Assembly: GCF_045446075.1 (NCBI RefSeq)
Contig: NZ_JBJJBQ010000003.1
Coordinates: 248,001-312,000, forward strand
Length of the DNA: 64,000 nt
Reading direction: 5' to 3'
Source of the DNA: Flavisericum labens
Lineage (GTDB): Bacteria; Bacteroidota; Bacteroidia; Flavobacteriales; Flavobacteriaceae
This document shows positions 14,167 to 22,797 of the stretch, in pieces (position 1 is the first letter of the stretch; each line of letters starts with the position of its first letter). Under the pieces are notes generated by a model. The model was given only the letters and a program-made list of their open reading frames with translations, was not told where the DNA came from and searched no databases. Made by a program: the position numbers and the translations under genes.

Positions 14167-15900
14167 ATGAAAACACAAACCGCAGATAAAACTAAAGAAG
14201 TGGCAAATAAAGTTGGACGTATTACAGGTAGTGAGGCTGTTATAAGAAGTTTAATAGCCGAAGGAGTTGATGTGCTTTACGGATACCCAGGTGGTGCTAT
14301 TATGCCAGTTTATGACGAGTTGTTTAAATTTCGGGATCAAATCCATCACGTATTAACCCGCCATGAGCAAGGTGCCGCACATGCTGCACAAGGTTATGCC
14401 CGAATTTCGGGTAAAGTTGGCGTGGCTATGGCAACTTCTGGTCCGGGAGCAACCAATTTAATCACTGGAATAGCCGATGCACAAATAGATTCCACACCGT
14501 TGGTGTGTATTACCGGGCAAGTGGCATCTCATTTATTAGGTAGTGATGCTTTTCAGGAGACTGATATTGTGGGTATTTCAACGCCTGTAACCAAATGGAA
14601 TTGCCAAGTCACCAAAGCTTCAGAAATCCCAGCAGCGTTGGCTAAGGCCTTTTATATAGCTAAAAGCGGAAGACCAGGACCAGTATTGGTTGATATTACA
14701 AAAGATGCTCAAATTAGCGAGCTCGATTTTAAATACGAAAAATGCAAAGGGGTTAGAAGTTATAACCCGGTACCAAAAACCAATCCTGCAGACGTTAAAG
14801 CTGCTGCAGAATTAATCAATAACGCAAAAAAGCCTTTAATTGTTTGGGGGCAGGGCGTTATTTTAGGTGAAGCTGAAGCCGAATTGAAAGCGGTAATCGA
14901 AAAATCTGGTGTGCCTGCATCATGGACGATTCTTGGGGCATCTGCATTGCCAACATCACATCCCTTAAATGTGGGAATGGTTGGTATGCACGGAAACTAT
15001 GCACCCAATAAATTAACCAACGAATGCGATGTTTTGATTGCTATTGGAATGCGTTTTGACGACCGTGTTACAGGCGATTTAAGGACCTATGCAAAGCAGG
15101 CAAAGGTTATTCATTTCGATATCGACCCTGCAGAGATTGATAAAAATGTAAAGACCGATGTGGCTGTTTTAGGGAATTCCAAAGAAAGTTTGCGTATGCT
15201 GTTGGATGCTTTAAATGAAAATAAGCACGAATCTTGGTTGAAGGAGTTTGAAGATTTATATAAAATTGAGTTTGAAAAAGTAATTAAAGAAGATCTTGAG
15301 CCTTCAAAAGAAGGATTGACCATGGGAGAAGTGCTCAAGCAAATAAATATTGAAAGTAAAGGTGATGCCGCTATTGTTTCAGATGTGGGGCAACACCAAA
15401 TGATTGCTTGCCGTTATGCCGAATTCAACGTTACAAAAAGTAACATTACCTCGGGTGGTTTAGGCACTATGGGCTTTGCGCTTCCAGCTGCTATAGGTGC
15501 TAAAATGGCGGCACCTGAGCGGGAAGTGGTTGCTATAATTGGCGATGGTGGTTACCAAATGAATATTCAGGAACTGGGTACTATTTTTCAAACCAAAGCG
15601 GCCGTTAAAATTGTTGTTTTGAACAATGAATTTTTAGGTATGGTACGTCAATGGCAACAATTGTTTTTCGATAGACGCTATGCGTCAACCGAAATGACCA
15701 ACCCGAATTTCGTGGCAATCGCAGAAGGCTACTATATAAAGGCCAAAAAAGTGACAAAACGCGAGGAACTGGCCAAAGCGGTTAAAGAAATGATGGCTTC
15801 AAAAGAATCATACTTCCTTGAAGTATGTGTTGAAAAGGAAGATAACGTTTTTCCAATGATACCATCAGGAGCCTCAGTTTCAGATATTAGATTAAGTTAA
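14167..15900 (+). CDS. ilvB: Acetolactate synthase, large (catalytic) subunit
   Basis: 577 residues. Condenses pyruvate with pyruvate or 2-oxobutyrate using TPP and FAD. Marks: VDVLYGYPGGAIMPVYDELF, the catalytic glutamate in LTRHEQGAAHAAQGYARISG, ATSGPGATNLITGIADAQID, the FAD-region RFDDRVTGDLRTYA, and the TPP-Mg motif IIGDGGYQMNIQELGTIFQT with VLNNEFLGMVRQWQQ. Followed 10 bases later by its regulatory subunit gene. Confidence 0.97.
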   Translation: MKTQTADKTKEVANKVGRITGSEAVIRSLIAEGVDVLYGYPGGAIMPVYDELFKFRDQIHHVLTRHEQGAAHAAQGYARISGKVGVAMATSGPGATNLITGIADAQIDSTPLVCITGQVASHLLGSDAFQETDIVGISTPVTKWNCQVTKASEIPAALAKAFYIAKSGRPGPVLVDITKDAQISELDFKYEKCKGVRSYNPVPKTNPADVKAAAELINNAKKPLIVWGQGVILGEAEAELKAVIEKSGVPASWTILGASALPTSHPLNVGMVGMHGNYAPNKLTNECDVLIAIGMRFDDRVTGDLRTYAKQAKVIHFDIDPAEIDKNVKTDVAVLGNSKESLRMLLDALNENKHESWLKEFEDLYKIEFEKVIKEDLEPSKEGLTMGEVLKQINIESKGDAAIVSDVGQHQMIACRYAEFNVTKSNITSGGLGTMGFALPAAIGAKMAAPEREVVAIIGDGGYQMNIQELGTIFQTKAAVKIVVLNNEFLGMVRQWQQLFFDRRYASTEMTNPNFVAIAEGYYIKAKKVTKREELAKAVKEMMASKESYFLEVCVEKEDNVFPMIPSGASVSDIRLS

Positions 15901-15910
15901 GACAACAACA

Positions 15911-16444
15911 ATGAACGAAGATATAAAAACATTCACCATATCAATATATACCGAAAATAACATTGGGTTGTTAAACCGTATTTCGGCTATATTCCAAAGA
16001 AGGCATATCAATATTGAAAGCTTAACCACATCGAGGTCTGAGATTGACGGTGTGAACCGTTTTGTAATTGTGGTAAACATTACTGAGACCAATGCCAAAA
16101 AAATTGTCAAGCAAATCGAAAAGCAGGTGGAGACTATAAGGGCTTATTACCATACAGATGAGGAGACCATTTTTACGGAGTCCTGTATGTTTAAGGTGAA
16201 ATCGAGCTTGTTGTTTGATGAGCCTCAAATACAGAACATTATTAAAGAAAGCAATACTAGAATAGTGACTGTAAACCGCGAGTTTTTTGTGCTTGAAAAA
16301 TCAGGTAGACGTCACGAAATAGAAGCACTACGCCGCGATTTAAACGTTTTCGGCATCATGCAATTTGTACGTTCTGGAAGGATTGCGGTAACTAAAGAAG
16401 AAATGAAAGTAACTGAATTGCTTACAGCATTCAACAACCAATAA
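15911..16444 (+). CDS. ilvN: Acetolactate synthase, small (regulatory) subunit
   Basis: 177 residues. N-terminal ACT domain (FTISIYTENNIGLLNRISAI, RRHINIESLTTSRSEIDGVN) followed by the C-terminal ALS small-subunit domain (ESCMFKVKSSLLFDEPQIQN, FFVLEKSGRRHEIEALRRDL). It typically confers valine feedback inhibition and boosts activity of IlvB encoded just upstream. Confidence 0.95.
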   Translation: MNEDIKTFTISIYTENNIGLLNRISAIFQRRHINIESLTTSRSEIDGVNRFVIVVNITETNAKKIVKQIEKQVETIRAYYHTDEETIFTESCMFKVKSSLLFDEPQIQNIIKESNTRIVTVNREFFVLEKSGRRHEIEALRRDLNVFGIMQFVRSGRIAVTKEEMKVTELLTAFNNQ

Positions 16445-16474
16445 TAACAAACCAATAATAATAATAAAATTAAA

Positions 16475-17950
16475 ATGGGAAATTATTTTAACACACTATC
16501 GTTAAGAGACAAACTAGATCAATTATCGAAGTGTAGATTTATGGACACTTCAGAGTTTTCAGATGGAGTTAATGTTTTAAAAGGAAAAAAAATCGTCATT
16601 GTAGGATGCGGCGCCCAAGGATTAAACCAAGGGTTGAACATGAGAGATTCTGGATTGGATATTTCTTATGCTTTACGTGATGCAGCGATTTCAGAAAAGC
16701 GTGCGTCTTATGTTAATGCAACAGAAAATGGTTTTACAGTAGGAACATATAAAGAATTAATTCCAACTGCCGATTTAGTGTTGAACTTAACACCAGATAA
16801 GCAACATACTAACGTGGTAAATGCCGTAATGCCTTTAATGAAAAAGGGAGCTACTTTGGCCTATTCCCATGGTTTTAATATTGTTGAGGAAGGGATGCAA
16901 GTCCGTGAAGACCTTACCGTAATTATGGTGGCGCCTAAGTCGCCAGGTTCTGAGGTTCGCGAAGAATATAAAAGAGGTTTTGGTGTGCCAACATTAATTG
17001 CTGTACACGAAGAAAACGATCCAGAAGGAAAAGGTTGGGCGCAGGCTAAAGCTTATGCTGTAGCTACTGGAGGTGATAGAGCAGGTGTATTGGCATCATC
17101 TTTTATTGCTGAAGTAAAATCAGATTTAATGGGTGAGCAAACCATTCTTTGTGGTTTATTGCAAACAGGTTCTATCCTTTGTTTCGATAAAATGGTTGAA
17201 AAAGGGATTGAGCCAGGTTACGCTTCAAAATTAATCCAGTACGGATGGGAAACTGTTACCGAAGGATTAAAATATGGTGGTGTTACCAATATGATGGATC
17301 GTCTGTCTAACCCAGCAAAAATCAAAGCTTTTGAATTGGCTGAAGAGTTGAAAGATATTATGCGTCCATTGTTCCAAAAGCATATGGATGATATTATTGA
17401 AGGCGAATTTTCAAAAGGCATGATGGAAGATTGGGCCAACGATGATAAAAAATTATTGGATTGGAGAGCGGCAACAGGAGAAACTGCTTTTGAAAAAACT
17501 CCAGCTGGTAATGATGAAATTACCGAGCAAGAATACTACGATAACGGAGTGTTAATGGTAGCTTTGGTAAAAGCAGGTGTAGAATTGGCTTTTGAAGCTA
17601 TGGTAGATTCTGGAATTATCGATGCATCAGCTTATTACGAGTCATTGCACGAAACGCCGTTAATCGCCAACACCATTGCTAGGAAGAAATTATTCGAAAT
17701 GAACCGCGTGATTTCTGATACTGCAGAATACGGATGTTATTTATTCGATCATGCTTGTAAGCCTTTATTGAGTGATTTCATGAAGAAAATAGATACCGAC
17801 GTCATCGGAAAAGCATATTCTAAAGACAACGGAAAAGCTGTTGATAACGCCAAATTAATTGCTGTCAATAAAGCATTAAGAGAGCACCCAGTTGAAAAAG
17901 TAGGTGAGTTCTTAAGAGAATCAATGACGGCAATGAAACCAATAGTATAA
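16475..17950 (+). CDS. ilvC: Ketol-acid reductoisomerase, class II (long form)
   Basis: 491 residues, the long enterobacterial-type length with a duplicated knotted C-terminal domain. The N-terminal Rossmann motif reads IVGCGAQGLNQGLNMRDSGL, followed by SYALRDAAISEKRAS, a serine/arginine pattern typical of NADPH preference. MVAPKSPGSEVREEYKRGFG and the two C-terminal halves (GEQTILCGLLQTGSILCFDK; ILMVALVKAGVELAFEAMVD-like) follow. Converts acetolactate to dihydroxyisovalerate. Ends the main ilv transcript: a terminator follows. Confidence 0.96.
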   Translation: MGNYFNTLSLRDKLDQLSKCRFMDTSEFSDGVNVLKGKKIVIVGCGAQGLNQGLNMRDSGLDISYALRDAAISEKRASYVNATENGFTVGTYKELIPTADLVLNLTPDKQHTNVVNAVMPLMKKGATLAYSHGFNIVEEGMQVREDLTVIMVAPKSPGSEVREEYKRGFGVPTLIAVHEENDPEGKGWAQAKAYAVATGGDRAGVLASSFIAEVKSDLMGEQTILCGLLQTGSILCFDKMVEKGIEPGYASKLIQYGWETVTEGLKYGGVTNMMDRLSNPAKIKAFELAEELKDIMRPLFQKHMDDIIEGEFSKGMMEDWANDDKKLLDWRAATGETAFEKTPAGNDEITEQEYYDNGVLMVALVKAGVELAFEAMVDSGIIDASAYYESLHETPLIANTIARKKLFEMNRVISDTAEYGCYLFDHACKPLLSDFMKKIDTDVIGKAYSKDNGKAVDNAKLIAVNKALREHPVEKVGEFLRESMTAMKPIV

Positions 17951-17980
17951 GCCATTAACTAAACTAAATTTTGATGGTAA

Positions 17981-18017
17981 AAACCTGTTGGATTTCAAAG
18001 TCCGACAGGTTTTTTTA
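17981..18017 (+). terminator. Terminator between ilvC and ilvA
   Basis: AAACCTGTTGGA (17981-17992) / TCCGACAGGTTT (18001-18012), one G-U pair, 8-base loop, then a run of T. It lies 30 bases after ilvC and just before ilvA, so ilvA may depend on read-through or its own start. Confidence 0.85.
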
Positions 18018-18038
18018 TTTTTAAATAATCCAAAAGGA

Positions 18039-19304
18039 ATGAAAGCGGAAAGCCAAACATATTTTCCAAATATGGACGATATAAAAAAAGCAGCTGAAAC
18101 TATTAAAAAAGTTTCAGACATCACACCATTAGGTCATAGTCTTAGGTTATCCAAAAAGTTTAGCGCCAATGTATTTTTTAAACGAGAAGACCTTCAGCAA
18201 GTACGATCGTATAAAATTCGCGGTGCGTATAATAAAATTAGCTCGCTTACTCAGGCAGAATCCCGAAATGGAGTGGTGTGTGCCAGTGCAGGTAATCATG
18301 CCCAAGGCGTAGCGCTATCATGCAAACTGCTAAAGATAAAAGGCTCGATTTTTATGCCGTCACCAACCCCAAACCAAAAAATAGAGCAGGTTAAAATGTT
18401 TGGTGAAGATTTTATTGAAATAAAGATGGTAGGCGATACGTTTGATGATGCGAATCAAGCAGCAATGATTGAATGCGAACAACAGGGAAAAACTTTCATA
18501 CATCCTTTTGACGATAAAAAAGTTATTGAAGGCCAAGCTACCATTGGATTAGAAATTTTAGAACAAACCGAATCACCCATCGATTATGTATTTATAGCTA
18601 TTGGAGGTGGTGGATTGGCATCAGGTCTCTCAACCGTGTTTAAAAACTTATCGCCCGAAACAAAAATTATAGGTGTTGAGCCCGAGGGGGCGCCTTCAAT
18701 GAAAATTTCCATAGAAAATAATGAAAATACCGAGTTGGAGCACATCGAAAAATTTGTTGACGGTGCTGCGGTTAAGCGTGTTGGTGACTTAAATTTCGAA
18801 ATCTGCAAAGAGAACTTGCACCAAGTAATCACTGTGCCCGAAGGTAAGGTTTGCGAAACTATTCTTGAGCTCTATAATAAAGATGCTATTGTGGTAGAGC
18901 CTGCTGGTGCGTTAAGTATTTCGGCGTTGGACTTTTATTCCGAAAAAATTAAAGATAAAAATGTGGTTTGCGTAGTTAGCGGAAGCAATAATGATATTAC
19001 CCGAACCCCTGAAATTAAGGAGCGAGCGTTACTTTATGCTAACTTAAAACACTATTTTATTATTAATTTTCCGCAACGCGCTGGTGCACTGAAGGAATTT
19101 GTGGTTGAAATTTTAGGAGAAAACGACGATATTACTTATTTTCAGTACGCCAAGAAAACCAATAGGGAAAATGGTTCGGCTGTAGTAGGTGTACAATTAA
19201 AATCGGCCGATGATTTAGAACCATTGATTAGCAAAATGAAAAAACGAAATTTTTATGGCGATTACTTAAATAATAAGCCTGACTTGTTTCAGTTTTTAGT
19301 TTAG
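18039..19304 (+). CDS. ilvA: Threonine dehydratase (threonine deaminase)
   Basis: Start set at 18039 (MKAESQTYFPNMDDIKKAAE) because the longer frame from 17988 reads through the terminator hairpin; Met at 18072 is a further option. About 421 residues. Makes 2-oxobutyrate from threonine, the entry to isoleucine synthesis. The PLP lysine lies in REDLQQVRSYKIRGAYNKIS, with SAGNHAQGVALSCK and IGGGGLASGLSTVF binding phosphate. The last 85 residues form one ACT-like regulatory domain (YFIINFPQRAGALKEFVVEI), so it is the shorter, single-ACT form. Isoleucine inhibition is likely. Confidence 0.95.
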   Translation: MKAESQTYFPNMDDIKKAAETIKKVSDITPLGHSLRLSKKFSANVFFKREDLQQVRSYKIRGAYNKISSLTQAESRNGVVCASAGNHAQGVALSCKLLKIKGSIFMPSPTPNQKIEQVKMFGEDFIEIKMVGDTFDDANQAAMIECEQQGKTFIHPFDDKKVIEGQATIGLEILEQTESPIDYVFIAIGGGGLASGLSTVFKNLSPETKIIGVEPEGAPSMKISIENNENTELEHIEKFVDGAAVKRVGDLNFEICKENLHQVITVPEGKVCETILELYNKDAIVVEPAGALSISALDFYSEKIKDKNVVCVVSGSNNDITRTPEIKERALLYANLKHYFIINFPQRAGALKEFVVEILGENDDITYFQYAKKTNRENGSAVVGVQLKSADDLEPLISKMKKRNFYGDYLNNKPDLFQFLV

Positions 19305-19474
19305 TTTGTTCGGCTTTTTTGAATTATTTATGGCGAAATCGTTTTCGCAGTCCAACCCGAAATTCTAGACAATTAACCCTATCGTTCTAGTTAATTTTTC
19401 TTTAATTTGAGGCGCTTAATTTTAAAAGAGAGGTTTCTAAATAAAGGCTACGGCATTAACAAAAAATTAAACCC

Positions 19475-21067
19475 ATGAAAGACAAGTTTCAAGATATTCC
19501 AGAAGAATTTAAAATAGAGTCAATATACCATCAAAACACTTATTTATCCAATGGTGAATTAAAACATTGGGAAGGTGATACGGCCGAGGTGTATTCTACC
19601 ATTTCGTCAACTGAAAGATATCGGCCAACTTTATTGGGTACGGTGCCGCAATTGGGTGAAGAAGAGGCGAAGGAGGCTTTAGGTTCTGCCGTTTCGGCAT
19701 ATGGTAGTGGTCAAGGTTTATGGCCAACCATGAAGGTGGCCGACAGAATTGCTTGCATGGAAAAGTTTGTTGAGCAAATGAAAACCAAGAGAGACGAAGT
19801 GGTTAAATTCATCATGTGGGAAATCGGAAAAAATCTTCCAGATTCTGAAAAGGAATTTGATAGAACCGTCGATTATATTTACGATACCATTGAAGACTAT
19901 AAACAATTAGATAGAGATTCGGCTAAATTTGAAAAAAACTCAGGAGTGTACGCTCACATTCGTCGCGGACCTCTTGGGGTTGTGTTGTGTTTGGGGCCTT
20001 ACAATTACCCGCTTAACGAAACCTTCACGCTTCTTATTCCGGCTTTAATGATGGGGAATACGGTGATTTTTAAACCAGCAAAGCTTGGAGTGCTGCTTAT
20101 TTCGCCTTTATTGGAAGCTTTTCAGAGTAGTTTCCCAAAGGGTGTGGTTAATGTTATTTATGGTCGCGGTCGCGTTTTGGCCACGCCCATAATGAAATCA
20201 GGAAAGATTGATGTATTGGCATTAATTGGTAACAGTAAATCGGCGAATGCCTTACAGACTCAGCACCCAAAAGGGAATAGGTTGCGTATGGTTTTAGGTT
20301 TGGAAGCAAAAAATCCAGCCATTATTTTGCCAGATGCAGATTTGGACTTGGCAGTTGAGGAATGTATTTCAGGAACTTTGTCTTTCAACGGGCAACGTTG
20401 TACGGCACTCAAAGTACTTTATGTACACGAGTCGGTTGTTGAAGAATTTAATAGGCGTTTTTCATATAAAGTCGATCAATTAAAATTTGGAAATCCATGG
20501 GAACAAGGGGCGAAATTAACACCGCTGCCAGAAGTTGATAAACCAGCGTATATTCAAGAATTAATAGATGATGCTTTGGGCAAAGGCGCTAAAGTACTTA
20601 ATGAAAAAGGAGGTGTTATTAGTGAGAATTTTATTTTTCCAGCGGTATTGTATCCTGTTAATAAAGACATGAGAGTATTTAAGGAAGAACAATTCGGTCC
20701 AGTAATTCCGGTGGTACCGTTTTCTGATATTGATGAGCCTTTAAATGACATGGCCGAATCAAATTACGGTCAGCAAGTGAGTTTGTTTGGTAAAAATGTA
20801 CAAACTTTATCGCCACTTATTGACACACTGGTGAACCTAGTTTGCCGTGTGAACCTTAATAGTTCTTGCCAACGTGGGCCAGATGTTTATCCGTTTACAG
20901 GAAGAAAGGATTCAGCTTTCGGAACCTTAAGTGTGCATGATGCCCTTAGGTCTTTTTCAATACGAACATTCGTAGCTTCGAAAGATAACGTGTACAATAA
21001 TGCCATTTTGCAAGAGCTTTTAGAGCGTAAAACTTCCAACTTTATTAGTACCGATTATATATTGTAG
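19475..21067 (+). CDS. NADP-dependent glyceraldehyde-3-phosphate dehydrogenase-like aldehyde dehydrogenase (GapN type)
   Basis: 530 residues, ALDH superfamily. LGPYNYPLNETFTLLIPALM and NTVIFKPAKLG form the cofactor pocket; the catalytic cysteine is in LSFNGQRCTALKVLYVHES and the general-base glutamate in MVLGLEAKNPAIILPDADLD. The PYNYPLNE segment and RGPDVYPFTGRKDSAFGTLS are typical of non-phosphorylating GapN enzymes, which turn G3P directly into 3-phosphoglycerate and make NADPH. About 30 residues longer than streptococcal GapN at the N-terminus. Monocistronic. Substrate is inferred from motif pattern and could differ. Confidence 0.8.
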   Translation: MKDKFQDIPEEFKIESIYHQNTYLSNGELKHWEGDTAEVYSTISSTERYRPTLLGTVPQLGEEEAKEALGSAVSAYGSGQGLWPTMKVADRIACMEKFVEQMKTKRDEVVKFIMWEIGKNLPDSEKEFDRTVDYIYDTIEDYKQLDRDSAKFEKNSGVYAHIRRGPLGVVLCLGPYNYPLNETFTLLIPALMMGNTVIFKPAKLGVLLISPLLEAFQSSFPKGVVNVIYGRGRVLATPIMKSGKIDVLALIGNSKSANALQTQHPKGNRLRMVLGLEAKNPAIILPDADLDLAVEECISGTLSFNGQRCTALKVLYVHESVVEEFNRRFSYKVDQLKFGNPWEQGAKLTPLPEVDKPAYIQELIDDALGKGAKVLNEKGGVISENFIFPAVLYPVNKDMRVFKEEQFGPVIPVVPFSDIDEPLNDMAESNYGQQVSLFGKNVQTLSPLIDTLVNLVCRVNLNSSCQRGPDVYPFTGRKDSAFGTLSVHDALRSFSIRTFVASKDNVYNNAILQELLERKTSNFISTDYIL

Positions 21068-21128
21068 TCCAAATATTTTGAAGCCAGCCATCCTTTTAGT
21101 AATTTACTGAAATTCAAAATTTGAAAAG

Positions 21129-21647
21129 ATGAAACGCATTAGCTTAAAATTATCTGTGGTTATTTGTGCTGCTCTTTTGTTGAATTGTGGCGGTAAAGAA
21201 AAGAAGGAGAAAGAAGGATTTACTTATGAAAAAACAAGCGCCTCTGAAAAGACCGAAGTGAAAGAAGATGATAATATTGCCAATGTTGTTTTAACGGGCA
21301 ATGATGCCATGCAATATAACACCAAAGAAATAAGGGTTAAAGCTGGACAAAAGGTTAAACTTACATTGCGCCATATCGGGAATATGGACATTAATGTTAT
21401 GGGCCACAATTTTGTTTTGCTCAAAAGAGGAACGGACTTAGTCGCATTTGGAAATAAAGCGGCAACCCAAAAAGAAAACAATTACATTCCTGAGAATTCA
21501 GATGAGGTTATTGTCCATACTGATTTGATTGGAGGTGGTCAAACTACCTCAATTGAATTTGATGCACCCGAAGTGGGAACCTATGAGTTTTTATGCAGTT
21601 TTCCGGGACATTATGCTTTAATGCGAGGAAAGTTTATTGTAGAGTAG
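21129..21647 (+). CDS. Azurin (blue copper protein), lipoprotein
   Basis: 172 residues. Lipoprotein signal with lipobox ALLLNCGG, then a charged linker rich in Lys and Glu (residues 23-48), then a cupredoxin domain. Type-1 copper ligands are visible: His in MGHNFVLLKRG, and Cys, His and Met in FLCSFPGHYALMRGKFIVE. Azurins shuttle electrons in the periplasm, for example to cytochrome oxidase or nitrite reductase; here it is tethered to a membrane. No redox partner is adjacent. Confidence 0.93.
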   Translation: MKRISLKLSVVICAALLLNCGGKEKKEKEGFTYEKTSASEKTEVKEDDNIANVVLTGNDAMQYNTKEIRVKAGQKVKLTLRHIGNMDINVMGHNFVLLKRGTDLVAFGNKAATQKENNYIPENSDEVIVHTDLIGGGQTTSIEFDAPEVGTYEFLCSFPGHYALMRGKFIVE

Positions 21648-21718
21648 TTGGTTGAGCTGGGAATAGGCTTAAAGATTTAATAGTAAATCATTTAACTAAA
21701 ACAAAAAAATATTGAAAT

Positions 21719-21741
21719 ATTGCAACTCAAAAGGTTGCAAT
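21719..21741 (+). terminator. Hairpin downstream of azurin
   Basis: ATTGCAAC (21719-21726) / GTTGCAAT (21734-21741), 7-base loop, 72 bases after the azurin stop. It lacks a real T-run, so terminator function is uncertain. Confidence 0.35.
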
Positions 21742-21818
21742 AAGAAATTATTGATAATTTTACGTAAAAAGCGCTTCTATTTTAGCTGTTTTTACAAATA
21801 AAATTATAATTTTACAAC

Positions 21819-21887
21819 ATGAAAATTTTAAAAAATAAAATACGTTGTTCTACACCCGGTTTGCCGGTACGCAATCGCCGTATCTAA
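21819..21887 (+). CDS. Arginine-operon leader peptide 1 (22 residues)
   Basis: A 22-codon ORF beginning MKILKNKIRCSTPG and ending VRNRRI then TAA. It has four Arg, three of them in the last five residues, all coded CGT or CGC. It begins five bases after TAATTTTA (21807-21814), one base off the -7 consensus, so it would lie at the very 5' end of the transcript, 230 bases ahead of the first gene of the arg operon. Position and composition fit an attenuation-type leader. No strong terminator is visible between it and the operon, so the mechanism is open. Confidence 0.6.
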   Translation: MKILKNKIRCSTPGLPVRNRRI

Positions 21888-21995
21888 TATTAGCCTTGTA
21901 AACCCAAAAACGTAATTTTAAATTTTTTCATAGTGTCCAAAAATATTTTCATAGCATTTCAAAATAAAGTTAATTTGTTAATTAACCACAAGTCT

Positions 21996-22025
21996 ATGCG
22001 CCTTGATTTTCCTCGTCGCCCGTAA
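21996..22025 (+). CDS. Arginine-operon leader peptide 2 (9 residues)
   Basis: ATG CGC CTT GAT TTT CCT CGT CGC CCG TAA encodes MRLDFPRRP: three Arg in nine residues. It lies 108 bases after leader ORF 1 and 90 bases before the GNAT gene. Its end overlaps a small hairpin (CCC-GTAA-GGG) and a CCTT/AAGG pairing, and a run TTAAATTTTTT follows. It may be a second control ORF or the true sensor. A palindrome GTTAATTAAC (21977-21986) lies just upstream. Confidence 0.5.
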   Translation: MRLDFPRRP

Positions 22026-22115
22026 GGGTTATGTTAAATTTTTTGAATTAGGTGAGTCCAGTTCAGTTGTAAAGAAAAAGATAAAATAAAATGACACTCA
22101 ATAGAAAAAAGGAAA

Positions 22116-22742
22116 ATGAAGGTTGTTATAGCCGATAAATCGCACATAAAATTCGCAGAAATAATTTGTGAAACCATAGCAGAATCTGCGACTGTTAGAG
22201 GTACGGGTATTGCCAGACGTACGCCAGAGTATATTGCTACAAAAATGGAAAATGGTAACGCGGTTATTGCTTTAGATGGCGATAAGTTTGCGGGATTTTG
22301 CTATATAGAAAAATGGGGTCATGGCAAGTTTGTTGCCAATTCTGGGCTTATTGTACACCCTGATTACAGAGGCGAAGGCCTTGCCAAAAAAATCAAGCAT
22401 AAAGTTTTTGCGCACTCTAGAAATAAATTTCCAGATGCCAAAGTGTTTAGTATCACTACCGGATTGGCTGTAATGAAAATGAACAGCGATTTAGGTTATA
22501 AGCCTGTGCCTTTTTCTGAATTAACAGATGATTCTACTTTTTGGGATGGTTGCCAAACCTGCAAAAATTATGATGTATTAACACGAACTAATAGAAAAAT
22601 GTGTTTGTGCACTGGTATGTTATACGACCCAAAAGTAAAGGAGCAAAAAGTGCATAAGAAAATAAAGGAAAAGGTTTTTAAAAGATTGAAACATATCAAG
22701 GAAAGCATGTTCTTAAAAAACAATAAAAACAAAAAGAAGTAA
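22116..22742 (+). CDS. GNAT acyltransferase, candidate N-acylglutamate synthase of the arginine pathway
   Basis: 208 residues. GNAT fold with the acyl-CoA loop in LIVHPDYRGEGLAKKIKHKV (about 82-100) and preceding beta strands (KFAGFCYIEKWGHGKFVANS). The C-terminal third is unusual: a cysteine cluster FWDGCQTCKNYDV...KMCLCTGMLYDP followed by a very basic tail ending NKNKKK. It is the first gene of the arg operon, 56 bases before argG, and no classical argA or argJ is seen in the operon while argB, argC, argD and argE, which need an N-acylated substrate, are. This makes it the likely enzyme acylating glutamate (acetyl or succinyl). An ATG at 22091 starts a short overlapping ORF that ends inside this gene. 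Confidence 0.75.
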   Translation: MKVVIADKSHIKFAEIICETIAESATVRGTGIARRTPEYIATKMENGNAVIALDGDKFAGFCYIEKWGHGKFVANSGLIVHPDYRGEGLAKKIKHKVFAHSRNKFPDAKVFSITTGLAVMKMNSDLGYKPVPFSELTDDSTFWDGCQTCKNYDVLTRTNRKMCLCTGMLYDPKVKEQKVHKKIKEKVFKRLKHIKESMFLKNNKNKKK

Positions 22743-22797
22743 GATTCAGTTTTAAAGCTGCACTTGATTCTGAAAAATCAATAAATTGAGTAAACAG

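Noticed and set aside
17988..18038. N-terminal extension of ilvA
   Set aside because: The extension encodes the terminator hairpin, so it is unlikely to be translated.
21977..21986. GTTAATTAAC palindrome as an ArgR box
   Set aside because: It does not match the known ArgR box and such AT palindromes are common here; mentioned only as context.
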